Positions 14,761 to 23,443 of a stretch of 30,043 nucleotides of DNA are shown piece after piece. The notes beneath the pieces are model-generated. The model did no database searches. It was not told the DNA's origin and worked only from the letters and a program-made list of their open reading frames with translations. This DNA is from Acidobacteriota bacterium (GTDB taxonomy: Bacteria > Acidobacteriota > Terriglobia > Terriglobales > Acidobacteriaceae), in the NCBI GenBank assembly GCA_021809235.1, contig JAKBAG010000004.1, positions 1 to 30,043 of the forward strand, read 5' to 3'. The position numbers were made by a program, and so were the translations under genes. The stretch's first letter is position 1; each line of letters opens with the position of its first letter.

Positions 14761-16642
14761 GAAATCGCAAGGCGAATCTCTGGCGGGTGGGGCGGATTCC
14801 GTCCTGGCAGCTCTGCCCGGGACTCTCTTTGTCGCCATTACCTATATCTACTTCCTGATCTTTGCGCAGTTTGGATTTCTTCGCAGACTGGCCGAGCTGG
14901 GACTCACGCAGCCGATGCTGCGACCGGTGATGGCAGCCATGGCATTGGGCGGGGTCGGCATCAGCCTGCTGACGCCGCGGCTGCGCCGATGGTCCTGTCC
15001 GCGGTTGCGTCTGCAGTTTGGCTTCTGGGGTTGCGGCTTTGCCGCTGTGCTGTCAATGTTGCCGCTCACGCCGGTGCTGGCGGCCACAGTGGCCGCATGC
15101 ATTGGGCTGGCGCTGGGTCTGCTTACGGTCACGCTGGTCACGCATCTGCCACGCTGGACCGGCCCCGGACATCCGCTGTGGAAGGTAGGATGGGGTACGG
15201 GTTTGGGTTACCTTGTCTGCAACCTGCCGCCGCTTTTCCAGGCATCTGCAAGCGGAATTGCAGCGGTGGCCGCGCTGCTGTGCTTTGCGGGGGCTGTGCT
15301 GGCCAGGCTCTCGAAGCTGTATCCGGAAGCATCAGCGATGCCGCAGGTGGGACCAGCCAGTTCTGGGCTGCCGTCGTTTCCGTGGCTGGTGGTCTGGTTC
15401 ACGGCGCTGGTATGGCTGGATTCCGCGGCGTTTTTGATTATTCAGAACTCCCCGGTGCTGAAGGCCGGAACCTGGTCCGGCGACCTGCACCTGATGCGGA
15501 CCGGCGGCCTGCATCTGGCGGCGGCACTGTTGGCAGTCTGGCTGCTGCAGCGGCACGGTTTGCGCATCACGCTGAGCCTGGCTCTGGGCATCCTGGGGCT
15601 GGCCTGCCTGGCGCTGGCGCATCCGGGCATGATCGGTCTGGCCGCGCTGCTGTATCCGGTGGGAGTTTCGTTCTACTCGGTGGCGCTGGTGGCAACGCCG
15701 GCGTTGCTGCTGGCTGGTCCTGCAGTCGGCCGTCGCGCCGGAGCGCTCTACGCCGTCGCGGGATGGATGGGCTCGGCGCTGGGAATTGGCATGGCCCAGA
15801 ACCTGCATCATGTGCCGGGATGGTTTGTGCTGGCAGCCTGCCTGCTGTTTGTGTTTCCGCTGCGCATCTCCGCCTCAGGCTATGCGCAGTTGGCCCTGAT
15901 CCTTGTCGGGATGGCAGTGGCCTGGACCCTGCAGCGCCAGCCAACGCTGCAACCAGTTCCGCTGGTGGAGCAGGGAAGGCAGGTCTACATCGCGGAAGGA
16001 TGCATCCATTGCCACTCGCAGTATGTGCGGCCGGATTCGCCGGACGTGGCGCTTTGGGGGCCTGCCTCGTCGCTGGCTGAAACTCGTCAGCAGCGTCCGC
16101 CGCTGATTGGCAATCGTCGTCAGGGACCGGATCTGGCGCAGGTGGGGGCACGCCGCACGCCACTCTGGCTACAACTGCATCTGGAAGATCCGCGAGCACT
16201 GTCCCCTAGCTCGCCCATGCCCAGCTATCCAGGGCTGTTTTCCAGCTCAAGGGGCACTGCGCTGGTGGCCTACCTTTCCAGCCTGCATGCACCGGGTGCG
16301 GCAGCGCAGCGGGCGGCATGGATTCGCACGTGGCAGCCATCTGCTGCGGCGTTGGTCGAGAGTCACAGGCTGGACGGCAGCCAGCTATACGGAGAATTTT
16401 GCACCCAATGCCATAGCAGTTCGGCAGACCGCCGGTTTGGTCCGCAATTTGCGGCGCTTGCCGCAGGTCCGGTTTCGCTGCCGATTCCAGGAGCGGAACC
16501 TGCGGCAAATCCTTCTTTGCAACTTGCCGCCCTTGCTCGCATCAGTAAATACGGCATTCCCGGCACGGAGATGCCCGGTCACGAAACTCTTACCGACGCT
16601 GAGAGCCTGGCGATTGCCGCTGCGATTCTTCGCCAGCGCTGA
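14753..16642 (+). CDS. MFS-like membrane module fused to CcoO-like cytochrome c and a second cytochrome c domain
   Basis: This 629-residue protein has about 12 TM helices over residues 20-395, resembling a major facilitator fold. The periplasmic part begins with G-R-Q-V-Y-I-A-E-G-C-I-H-C-H-S-Q-Y-V-R-P, where heme site C417-x-x-C420-H421 sits in the exact setting of CcoO/FixO, subunit II of cbb3 oxidase. It continues with the CcoO-type G-P-D-L-A-Q-V-G, H-L-E-D-P-R and S-S-P-M-P-S-Y-P (Met ligand). A second c-type site, C550-T-Q-C-H554 with G-T-E-M-P-G, resembles a CcoP-like domain. Normal CcoO has a single N-terminal helix, not a 12-helix module, so this is a fusion. GAGG stands four bases before the ATG, and the start overlaps the upstream gene. 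It probably works with the oxidase-like protein as an electron-carrying membrane complex; the MFS cargo is unknown. Confidence 0.8.
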   Translation: MAEKSQGESLAGGADSVLAALPGTLFVAITYIYFLIFAQFGFLRRLAELGLTQPMLRPVMAAMALGGVGISLLTPRLRRWSCPRLRLQFGFWGCGFAAVLSMLPLTPVLAATVAACIGLALGLLTVTLVTHLPRWTGPGHPLWKVGWGTGLGYLVCNLPPLFQASASGIAAVAALLCFAGAVLARLSKLYPEASAMPQVGPASSGLPSFPWLVVWFTALVWLDSAAFLIIQNSPVLKAGTWSGDLHLMRTGGLHLAAALLAVWLLQRHGLRITLSLALGILGLACLALAHPGMIGLAALLYPVGVSFYSVALVATPALLLAGPAVGRRAGALYAVAGWMGSALGIGMAQNLHHVPGWFVLAACLLFVFPLRISASGYAQLALILVGMAVAWTLQRQPTLQPVPLVEQGRQVYIAEGCIHCHSQYVRPDSPDVALWGPASSLAETRQQRPPLIGNRRQGPDLAQVGARRTPLWLQLHLEDPRALSPSSPMPSYPGLFSSSRGTALVAYLSSLHAPGAAAQRAAWIRTWQPSAAALVESHRLDGSQLYGEFCTQCHSSSADRRFGPQFAALAAGPVSLPIPGAEPAANPSLQLAALARISKYGIPGTEMPGHETLTDAESLAIAAAILRQR

Positions 16643-16673
16643 GGCTTGGTGCGTCAGGAAATCCCAGAGGCAC

Positions 16674-17663
16674 ATGCGATATCCCGATTCCGACCACTGC
16701 CGCAAAGGAAGATTCTTCAATCCTGGCATCGCTCCACACACGCTGAAAGATGTGCTGCGCTGGCGGCGGACAAGTGTTCCGGGCCCGTGGCGACGGACGA
16801 TTCCTGCCACTCCCGGCCCTGCTCCCGAAGCACGCGTGACAGACGGAGAACTGGCCGTAACCTTTGTTGGCCACTCGACCGTGCTCCTGCAGACCGAGGG
16901 GCTGAATATTCTGACAGACCCGATCTGGAGCGAGCGCTGCAGCCCGGTCTCCTGGGCCGGGCCGCGTCGCCATCGTATTCCCGGCATTCGCCTGGAAGAG
17001 CTGCCAAAGATTGATCTGATCCTGCTGAGCCACAACCACTACGATCATTGCGATCTGCCCACGCTGCGGCATCTGGTGCAGCGGGATGCTCCTGCCATTG
17101 CCTGTCCGCTGGGGCTGGCGCGGCTGCTGCGCAGGCTTGGCTTTCGCAGGATTGTGGAGCTGGACTGGGGCCAGAGTGCGCCCTTTGGTGCTGCCACGCT
17201 GCACTGTGTGCGAGCCCAGCACTTTGCCGCGCGCGGCTTGCTGGACCGCTACCGGACGCTGTGGTGCGGCTGGGCCGTAGCGCTGCCTTCGGGCACGCTT
17301 TACTTTGCCGGGGACTCCGGCTTCGGGCCATTCTTTTCCGGGATCGCTCGCGACCTTGGTCCCATCCGGCTGGCCATGCTGCCGATCGGAGCCTATCAGC
17401 CGGAGTGGTTCATGGGCAGTGTCCACATGAGCCCCGCTGAGGCGGTTGCCGTGCATCGCATCCTGCAGCCGCAGGAGTCGATTGCCATCCATTACGGCAC
17501 CTTCTCGCTGGCCGACGATGGAGAGATAGACCCGGTTCTGGCGCTGGAGGAGGAGTTGCGGCGCAACCCTCCGCCGACACCGTTTCGCATACTGCCCGAG
17601 GGCCAGTGCCACAGGCTTCCGGCTCCGGAGAGCCTGTCGACAGAGGAACCCATCCTGGCCTGA
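16674..17663 (+). CDS. NAPE-PLD/UlaG-like metallo-beta-lactamase-fold hydrolase
   Basis: This 329-residue MBL-fold protein is close in pattern to NAPE-hydrolysing phospholipase D and RomA-type proteins. An N-terminal strand reads V-G-H-S-T-V-L-L-Q and L-N-I-L-T-D-P-I-W, then comes the di-metal motif H120-N-H122-Y-D124-H125, and later A-G-D-S-G-F, S-V-H-M-S-P and A-I-H-Y-G-T-F supply further metal ligands. The family cleaves phosphodiester bonds, with membrane lipids as a common substrate. The ATG at 16674 lies 31 bases after the cytochrome gene with only AGAGG three bases before it. The frame is open upstream, but that part is the shadow of the cytochrome gene. No signal peptide is seen, so it is cytoplasmic. 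It is the last gene of the operon, and together with the polyprenyl synthase it hints at lipid chemistry. Confidence 0.85.
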   Translation: MRYPDSDHCRKGRFFNPGIAPHTLKDVLRWRRTSVPGPWRRTIPATPGPAPEARVTDGELAVTFVGHSTVLLQTEGLNILTDPIWSERCSPVSWAGPRRHRIPGIRLEELPKIDLILLSHNHYDHCDLPTLRHLVQRDAPAIACPLGLARLLRRLGFRRIVELDWGQSAPFGAATLHCVRAQHFAARGLLDRYRTLWCGWAVALPSGTLYFAGDSGFGPFFSGIARDLGPIRLAMLPIGAYQPEWFMGSVHMSPAEAVAVHRILQPQESIAIHYGTFSLADDGEIDPVLALEEELRRNPPPTPFRILPEGQCHRLPAPESLSTEEPILA

Positions 17664-17867
17664 AGTGAAGAGCAGCGATAATGGCTGCCGGGACGGAACC
17701 TGTTTGAAAAGGTGACGGAATTGCCCGGCGTGGGCGTAGCATGTTGGGATGGATGGCGAAGTTGGCGGTATGCGGCATTGCGGATGCGTGTGGCAATGCA
17801 CTCCGGGGATCGATCGCGCAGCAAAAATCCAAAGCCGAAACAATCTTAGCCAGAGGGATGGGTCAGC

Positions 17868-19829
17868 ATGAACTTTGCGAAGACAATAGTGGCCGTAGGC
17901 TTGCTTGCCGGGATGGGGCTGGCTGCAGCAGCCCAGCAGAAGCTCTACACCAACGACCGGAATGACCACTACGAGCCGCCCAAGGCGGAGCGGGACTACA
18001 CCAAGCGGGTGGAGATGGTGCCGATGCGCGATGGCGTCAAGCTCTACACGGTCATCTGGATACCGCGCGGAGCGCACGATGCGCCGATTGTCCTCACGCG
18101 AACGCCCTACGATGCTGCGCATCGCATCGGTACCCCGGATGCGCTGCACCTGATCGACGCGCTGCCGCTTTCAGACCAGGATTTTGTGCGTGCCGGATAT
18201 ATCCGCGTCTATCAGGATGTGCGCGGCAAGTACGGCTCGGAGGGCGCGTATCTAATGACGCCGCCTCCGCTTGGCTCCGGCTACAACAACAGCGGCGCGG
18301 ATGACACCACCGACGGCTGGGATACGATTGACTGGCTGGTGAAGCACGTGCCGGAGTCTAACGGTCGCGTGGGCATGATTGGCAGCTCCTACGAGGGATT
18401 CACGGTGGTCATGGCGCTGCTGCATCCGCATCCTGCGCTGAAAGTGGCGGCTCCGGAAAGCCCGATGGTGGATGGCTGGATGGGGGACGACTGGTTTCAC
18501 TACGGGGCCTTTCGCCAGCCGAATATCGACTATGTCCTCATGCAGACCTCGCGACGCGGCAATGGCGTGATGGTGCCACATCCGGGCGACGACTACACCA
18601 ATTTTCTGGAGGCGGGATCAGCCGGCAACTTTGCCCGCGCACGCAATATGGACACCTTGCCATTCTGGAAGGATATTGAGGAGCATCCGGCCTATGACGG
18701 CTTCTGGCAGGCACAGGCGCTCGACAAGCGCATTGCGAAGACTCCGCTGACGGTGCCAACGATGTGGGAACAGGGCGAGTGGGATCAGGAGGATATGTAC
18801 GGAGCCAACCACAGCTATCGCGCATGGGAGCCGCAGGACAAGACCAACACGAAGAACTTTCTGGTGATCGGGCCGTGGTTTCACTCGCAGATCAATCGTC
18901 AGGGCCGCGCCATTGGACCCTTTGTGTGGGCTACCGATACGGCTGAGCAGTGGCGGCGCGATGTGCTGCTCCCGTTTTTTAACCAGTATCTGAAGCCCGG
19001 CTCTCCCAAGGCGGATACGCCGCCGGTCTGGATCTACGACACGGGCGCGGACCGCTGGGACACCTATGCCAAGTGGCCGCAGAGCTGCGACTCCGGCTGT
19101 GCAAGCCTGGCCCGGCCGCTCTATCTTGAGGCTGGTGGCAAGCTCTCCTTCCATGCGCCGGAGAACACTTCCAGTCCTTACGACGAGTACCTCTCCGATC
19201 CCGGCAAGCCGGTGCCATATCGACCGCGTCCAGTGGTGGGCGAGGGCAGCGGATGGCGTACCTGGCTGTTGACCGACCAGCGATATGTGGATGGCCGTCC
19301 GGACGTTCTGACCTATGAAACAGCACCGCTGACCAAGCCGATGAAGCTGGCCGGCGAGCCAATCGTGCATCTGATGGCCTCCACCAGTGGCACGGATTCT
19401 GACTGGGTGGTCAAGCTGATCGATGTCTATCCCAACACTCAGCCGCCACGCGAGGATGGGGCTGGAACATTTCCCGGAACTCTGGGCGAGCAGCCGGATA
19501 TGAATGGCTATGAGATGCCGATCGGGATCGACATCTTCCGCGGGCGCTATCGCACCAGCTTTGAGCATCCGCAGGCGATTGCGCCAAACCAGCCTCTGGA
19601 ATACACCTTTGCCCTGCCCAACGTGGATCACACCTTCCAGCCCGGGCATCGCATCATGGTGCAGGTGCAGTCCACGCTGTTCCCGCTCTATGACCGCAAT
19701 CCGCAGAGCTTTGTGCCGAATCTCTTCTACGCCAAGCCGGACGATTATCGGTCGGCGACCCAGCGCATCTGGCACGAGCCAGGCAAGGCCAGTTATCTCT
19801 CACTCCCGGTGGTTGCAGACAGCCACTGA
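17868..19829 (+). CDS. Secreted alpha-amino-acid ester hydrolase / CocE-NonD family hydrolase
   Basis: This is a 653-residue S15/CocE-type alpha/beta-hydrolase. The signal peptide is at residues 1 to about 22 (MNFAKTIVAVGLLAGMGLAA). The nucleophile is S174 in G-S-S-Y-E-G-F, the form typical of alpha-amino-acid ester hydrolases (AEH), followed by the AEH-like run A-P-E-S-P-M-V-D-G-W-M-G-D-D-W. The catalytic Asp is probably in G-E-W-D-Q-E-D and the His in G-P-W-F-H-S. A C-terminal jelly-roll domain follows. The AEH family hydrolyses and transfers acyl groups on esters and amides with an alpha-amino group, including beta-lactams. GAGGGA stands before the ATG. It is separated from the upstream operon by 204 bases and followed by a strong terminator, so it is likely monocistronic. 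Real substrates may be dipeptide or amino-acid esters. Confidence 0.9.
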   Translation: MNFAKTIVAVGLLAGMGLAAAAQQKLYTNDRNDHYEPPKAERDYTKRVEMVPMRDGVKLYTVIWIPRGAHDAPIVLTRTPYDAAHRIGTPDALHLIDALPLSDQDFVRAGYIRVYQDVRGKYGSEGAYLMTPPPLGSGYNNSGADDTTDGWDTIDWLVKHVPESNGRVGMIGSSYEGFTVVMALLHPHPALKVAAPESPMVDGWMGDDWFHYGAFRQPNIDYVLMQTSRRGNGVMVPHPGDDYTNFLEAGSAGNFARARNMDTLPFWKDIEEHPAYDGFWQAQALDKRIAKTPLTVPTMWEQGEWDQEDMYGANHSYRAWEPQDKTNTKNFLVIGPWFHSQINRQGRAIGPFVWATDTAEQWRRDVLLPFFNQYLKPGSPKADTPPVWIYDTGADRWDTYAKWPQSCDSGCASLARPLYLEAGGKLSFHAPENTSSPYDEYLSDPGKPVPYRPRPVVGEGSGWRTWLLTDQRYVDGRPDVLTYETAPLTKPMKLAGEPIVHLMASTSGTDSDWVVKLIDVYPNTQPPREDGAGTFPGTLGEQPDMNGYEMPIGIDIFRGRYRTSFEHPQAIAPNQPLEYTFALPNVDHTFQPGHRIMVQVQSTLFPLYDRNPQSFVPNLFYAKPDDYRSATQRIWHEPGKASYLSLPVVADSH

Positions 19830-19859
19830 TTACAGCTGAGTATTCACTCCCACACACAG

Positions 19860-19896
19860 AGCCGCCAGAGGATATACCCCTCTGGCGGCTGTTTTC
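19860..19896 (+). terminator. Rho-independent terminator after the hydrolase gene
   Basis: Perfect 12-base arms AGCCGCCAGAGG and CCTCTGGCGGCT with a seven-base loop are followed by GTTTTC. The hairpin lies 30 bases past the stop codon at 19829. It is a textbook intrinsic terminator, although its T-run is short. Confidence 0.85.
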
Positions 19897-20342
19897 GTGC
19901 CGACCGTCACGCAGCGTAGTCGGACTATTCAGCAGGGCTGGCAGTTACTTATTCCCGGTGCAGGACATTACCTAAGTGGTATATCCGCTTTGTCCTGAAC
20001 ACATTACACTGGGCACGTTCTCCGCTCTGCTGCTTACGCTGAACATTGTTTATATCCCCGGGGGATGGATTCCTTTCCGGAGCAGGTGTCCGCAAGATTG
20101 TCAGGGGAAATGCGGATATTGCCTGCGGGAGCGGATATTGGGTTTGCAATCGGGGTTACCGGGCAGGTGCTATGCCTGTGCTGGAGTCGGCAAGTATCAG
20201 AAGTTCCGAGGAATGGATCCGGCAGGGTATCCAGGAATTCCAGCGTGCTGGCAGCCAGGGTTGAATGACGGCTTCTCGTTTGAAGAAGGATCGTTCCACC
20301 TTCGCTGTTCCACTCATTCTGTTTCTCCCCAAAAGGCTGTCT
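19897..20342. other. Intergenic region upstream of the wHTH-TPR regulator
   Basis: About 450 bases separate the terminator from the regulator's ATG. I see no convincing gene. A perfect 13-base palindrome ATCCCCGGGGGAT lies at 20054-20066, just after TTTAT. It could be a regulator site, possibly autoregulatory, but no promoter boxes can be assigned firmly. Confidence 0.4.
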
Positions 20343-23231
20343 ATGAAACGCTTTGCCATTGATTCGTTGCTGGTGGATGCTGACAAGAAGATTATTTATA
20401 ACGGGCAGAAGGTGGTGCAGGTGCCGCCGAAGGCCGTGGAGATACTGGTCGTTTTGCTGGAACACGCCGGGGACGTGATCCTGCGCGAAACACTGATGGA
20501 GCAGGTCTGGGGCCAGACCTATGTGGACGAGTCCAACCTGACGCGCAATGTAGGAGTGCTGAGAACGATTCTGCGCACGCATCTGCATGGGATCGACCCG
20601 ATCAAGACCTTTCCCAAGCGCGGATATCAGTTTGTGGGGCCTGTGACGGCAATCGAACCAGAAGCTGCGGCGCAGGGAACACAGGCCGAGCGGACAGCGC
20701 ATCGTCCGGTGGCTGTCGCTCCCGAGATGGCTGCCGAGCCGGAGTTGACAGTCCGGATGGATGCCCAGCCAATGCATCCGGAGCAAAGCAGGTTGGCTGA
20801 GGTAGGCGAGCGAAATGTCGACAAGTCTGCAGTGGCTTCGCCAGTGCCCGAGTTGATTTCGCCAGGGAGCGGTGCGCCTGCGCGCAAAGGTGGGGGATTG
20901 CGATGGATGCGGTCGAAGGTGGCGATTCCGCTGCTGGCGGCGGCCGGAATTGCGGCGACCGCCTATGTGTATGGAAATGGGCATCGGCTGGGTTTGCGCC
21001 CCTCTGTTGCGGTCTTGAATCTGCAGAACCTGTCCCGGGATGGGGAGCATGCTTGGATTGCCGAGGGAATGCGCGAGACGCTGTCCGCAGGGCTGGGCGG
21101 CGACGATGCCGTGCGTCTTATCCAGCCACGGCGCGTTACGGAGGCGGAGCAGGATCTGAGAATTGGTGCCGCGCGGGAGTATGATCCGGCAACGATTCAC
21201 GCCTTGGGCAGAATCCTGCATTGCCGGTATGTGGTGACAGGCTCGTATCTGGCGGCGGGGGATCAGATTCGCTTTGATCTGCAGATGCGAGATACGAATT
21301 CCGGACGTATCGTAAGCAGCAACAGCAGCGACACGGAGACCCAGAAGCTGGCCGAAGTGGCCGAACAGGCAGTGGCGACGATGCGTCATGCGCTGAAGCA
21401 GGCGCCAAATCCCAGGATTTCCACCTATCTGCTGGAAGATGGCGCGACGGACATTTCCGGGTTTGCGGATTATCTGGAGGGGGTTCATGCCCTGGAAGCA
21501 GGCCAACTGAACGATGCCAGGACTCTGCTGAGCCGGGCAGTGATTGCCCACCCGTCCTTTCCGCAGGCCCACTCCGCACTGGGTGCAACCTGGGAGGCGA
21601 TGGGCTATGCCGAGCAGGCCGCGGAGGAGGCCCGGCTGTCGCTGGAAACCGATTCGTCGTTGCCAGAGTCGGAGCGGCTTGCCTTTCAGGCAGAGAGTTA
21701 TCGGATTGGGTCGGATTGGCCGCATGCGACCGATGCCTATACCCGGCTGGTGAAGCAATTCCCGGACGATATGGACTACCCGCTGGCACTGGCGGAGTGC
21801 CTGACGCGGGCCGGGCACCCGGACCAGGCTTCCCGGAGCCTTCAGGCGCTGCTGAAGTCGTCGGCGGAAGCCAGAAGTGATCCGCGCGTGCCCATGCAGC
21901 AGGCGGCGGCTGCCTCGGCGATGGGGGACTGGCGCGGGGCACTGTTGTATTCCGGGCAGCAGATTCGCCTGGCGCGGGCAAATGGCTCGAAGTTCCTGCT
22001 GAGCCGGGGTCTGTCCACGGAGGGAGCGGTCTGGATACGGCTGGGAAACTATGACAATGCCATGACCGACTACGATGAGGCGCAGACGATTGCCGAGGAG
22101 ACCGGCGATACGGTGGAGTTGGCCGGGGTGCTGACTCAGCGCGGTGCGGAAAAGGGACTGCGCAAGGATCCGGAAGCGGTTCCAATGCTGATGCATGCCG
22201 TGCAGATGTATAAGGATGCGGGCGCGCTGGCCGGTGAGATCAATGCGCTGTCCGAACTGGGCTGCGCCTACACCTATACCGAGGACTGGAACGCGGCCAG
22301 GAAGGCATTCCACCGGGCGATAGACATTGCCGGCCAGCTCCATGCGCCGGGACTGGGCATCGGGGCGCAGATGGATCTGATCTATGTGGCGCTGAACGAA
22401 GACCAGCTGCAGGAGGCCGAGAAGGAGGCCGAAACCGGGCTGCAACTGGCTAACCAGATTCATAATCTGGACGCAGTCAGCACGATGGAGCTGGATCTTG
22501 GGGATATTCACTACGCGCTGGGCGAGATTGACAGAGCCCGAAAGGATTACCAGCAGTCGATGCAAGTGGTCCGGCAGATCGACGGCGGCTATGCGATTGC
22601 CAAGATTCTCTCGCACATGGAGGTTCTGGAGACCGGAGCCGGGAACCTGGAAGCTGCGGAGAAACTGGATCGCGAGGCAACCGGGATGCATGTGCTGCTG
22701 GGTGAGCGGCTGGAATACCAGCAGGTGGCCGAGGGAGCACTGTTGATGGACGAGGGAAGGCTGGCTGAGGCAAAGCAGGCGATGACGACTCTAGCCGAGC
22801 AGGCCCGGACCGCCCACCCCGGCGCCGAGGCATGGCGGCTGGTGGCGCTGTGCGACCTGAAGCAGGGAGATCTGGATGGGGCGCAGGCGGCAATCAACAA
22901 GGCTCTGGCCTTTGCGCGCGGATCGAAAAATACCCGAACCTACCTGATCCCGGATTCAGTGGTGGCGGACCGGATTGCCGCCGGGCGAGGACGAACGACG
23001 CAGGCACTGGCCGACCTGCAGCAACAGCTGCGACGTGCCGGAGCCATTGGCGATGTTCCGCTCCAGCTTTCCATCCGTCTGGCGATCGGAGATGTCCAGA
23101 TGCATGCCGGGCAGACTGCGGAGGCTCGGCAGACACTGCAACAGGTAGAGCGCCAGGCCGCCGGAGATGACCTTGGTCTGCTGGCCGCCAAGGCACGTAG
23201 GGAGGCAACCGGTCTTCAGCGGGGGGTATGA
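20343..23231 (+). CDS. Winged-helix (CadC-like) regulator with TolB-like domain and TPR repeats
   Basis: This is a 962-residue membrane-anchored one-component regulator. Residues 1-100 form an OmpR/PhoB-type winged helix (V-P-P-K-A-V-E-I-L near the start, then V-D-E-S-N-L-T-R-N-V-G-V-L-R and the wing K-R-G-Y-Q-F-V-G). A Pro/Ala-rich linker leads to one TM helix at about 193-212 (VAIPLLAAAGIAATAYVYG). Outside the membrane a TolB/FlgO-like domain follows (S-V-A-V-L-N-L-Q-N-L-S, L-G-R-I-L-H-C-R-Y-V-V-T-G-S-Y). From about residue 360 to the end come ten or more TPR-like helix pairs. AAAAGG six bases upstream fixes the ATG at 20343, not the earlier frame opening at 20265. This design is common in Acidobacteria. 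Its target genes are unknown; neighbours on either side are candidates. Confidence 0.9.
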   Translation: MKRFAIDSLLVDADKKIIYNGQKVVQVPPKAVEILVVLLEHAGDVILRETLMEQVWGQTYVDESNLTRNVGVLRTILRTHLHGIDPIKTFPKRGYQFVGPVTAIEPEAAAQGTQAERTAHRPVAVAPEMAAEPELTVRMDAQPMHPEQSRLAEVGERNVDKSAVASPVPELISPGSGAPARKGGGLRWMRSKVAIPLLAAAGIAATAYVYGNGHRLGLRPSVAVLNLQNLSRDGEHAWIAEGMRETLSAGLGGDDAVRLIQPRRVTEAEQDLRIGAAREYDPATIHALGRILHCRYVVTGSYLAAGDQIRFDLQMRDTNSGRIVSSNSSDTETQKLAEVAEQAVATMRHALKQAPNPRISTYLLEDGATDISGFADYLEGVHALEAGQLNDARTLLSRAVIAHPSFPQAHSALGATWEAMGYAEQAAEEARLSLETDSSLPESERLAFQAESYRIGSDWPHATDAYTRLVKQFPDDMDYPLALAECLTRAGHPDQASRSLQALLKSSAEARSDPRVPMQQAAAASAMGDWRGALLYSGQQIRLARANGSKFLLSRGLSTEGAVWIRLGNYDNAMTDYDEAQTIAEETGDTVELAGVLTQRGAEKGLRKDPEAVPMLMHAVQMYKDAGALAGEINALSELGCAYTYTEDWNAARKAFHRAIDIAGQLHAPGLGIGAQMDLIYVALNEDQLQEAEKEAETGLQLANQIHNLDAVSTMELDLGDIHYALGEIDRARKDYQQSMQVVRQIDGGYAIAKILSHMEVLETGAGNLEAAEKLDREATGMHVLLGERLEYQQVAEGALLMDEGRLAEAKQAMTTLAEQARTAHPGAEAWRLVALCDLKQGDLDGAQAAINKALAFARGSKNTRTYLIPDSVVADRIAAGRGRTTQALADLQQQLRRAGAIGDVPLQLSIRLAIGDVQMHAGQTAEARQTLQQVERQAAGDDLGLLAAKARREATGLQRGV

Positions 23232-23443
23232 TACCTAGCCACATAGAAGAATCAATCCCTGAGATCGCAGGCCACCTCCCGCTGGTTTTCGGCAGACTTG
23301 AATCCCGGTCAGGCCGCCCGGAACTGGGCGATGCCATGCTCAATTTGGTCCGCGAGGAGGCTAGCGATCGGGGATTGAATCTGCTGGCCGAGCAGGCTGC
23401 TGACGTACCAAGCAGCCCGCTCGCAGGTAACATACTGTACTAA
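23228..23443 (+). CDS. Small hypothetical ORF overlapping the regulator stop
   Basis: A 71-codon frame begins with ATG overlapping the regulator's stop (ATGA), with a G-run just before it. The product is mostly charged and helical-looking and resembles nothing I recognise. The opposite strand is also open here, so this may be a chance frame or a worn-out fragment. Only the overlap geometry supports it. Confidence 0.2.
   Translation: MIPSHIEESIPEIAGHLPLVFGRLESRSGRPELGDAMLNLVREEASDRGLNLLAEQAADVPSSPLAGNILY

Noticed and set aside
16107..16673. The upstream open part of the MBL-fold hydrolase frame.
   Set aside because: It overlaps the cytochrome domains in another frame, and the family's N-terminus begins near ATG 16674.
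17611..17637. Inverted repeat ACAGGCT...AGCCTGT near the end of the MBL-fold gene.
   Set aside because: It lies in coding sequence, has no T-run and is over 20 bases from the stop; a chance dyad in G+C-rich DNA is likely.
16590..18149. A 519-codon minus-strand open frame across the MBL-fold gene and its 3' flank.
   Set aside because: It is antisense to the H-x-H-x-D-H hydrolase and crosses an intergenic gap. There are no motifs.
20034..22691. An 885-codon open frame on the minus strand opposite the wHTH-TPR gene.
   Set aside because: It lies wholly antisense to a gene with clear domains. Its protein is rich in His, Arg, Gln and Leu with no recognisable motif, as expected from codon bias in G+C-rich DNA.
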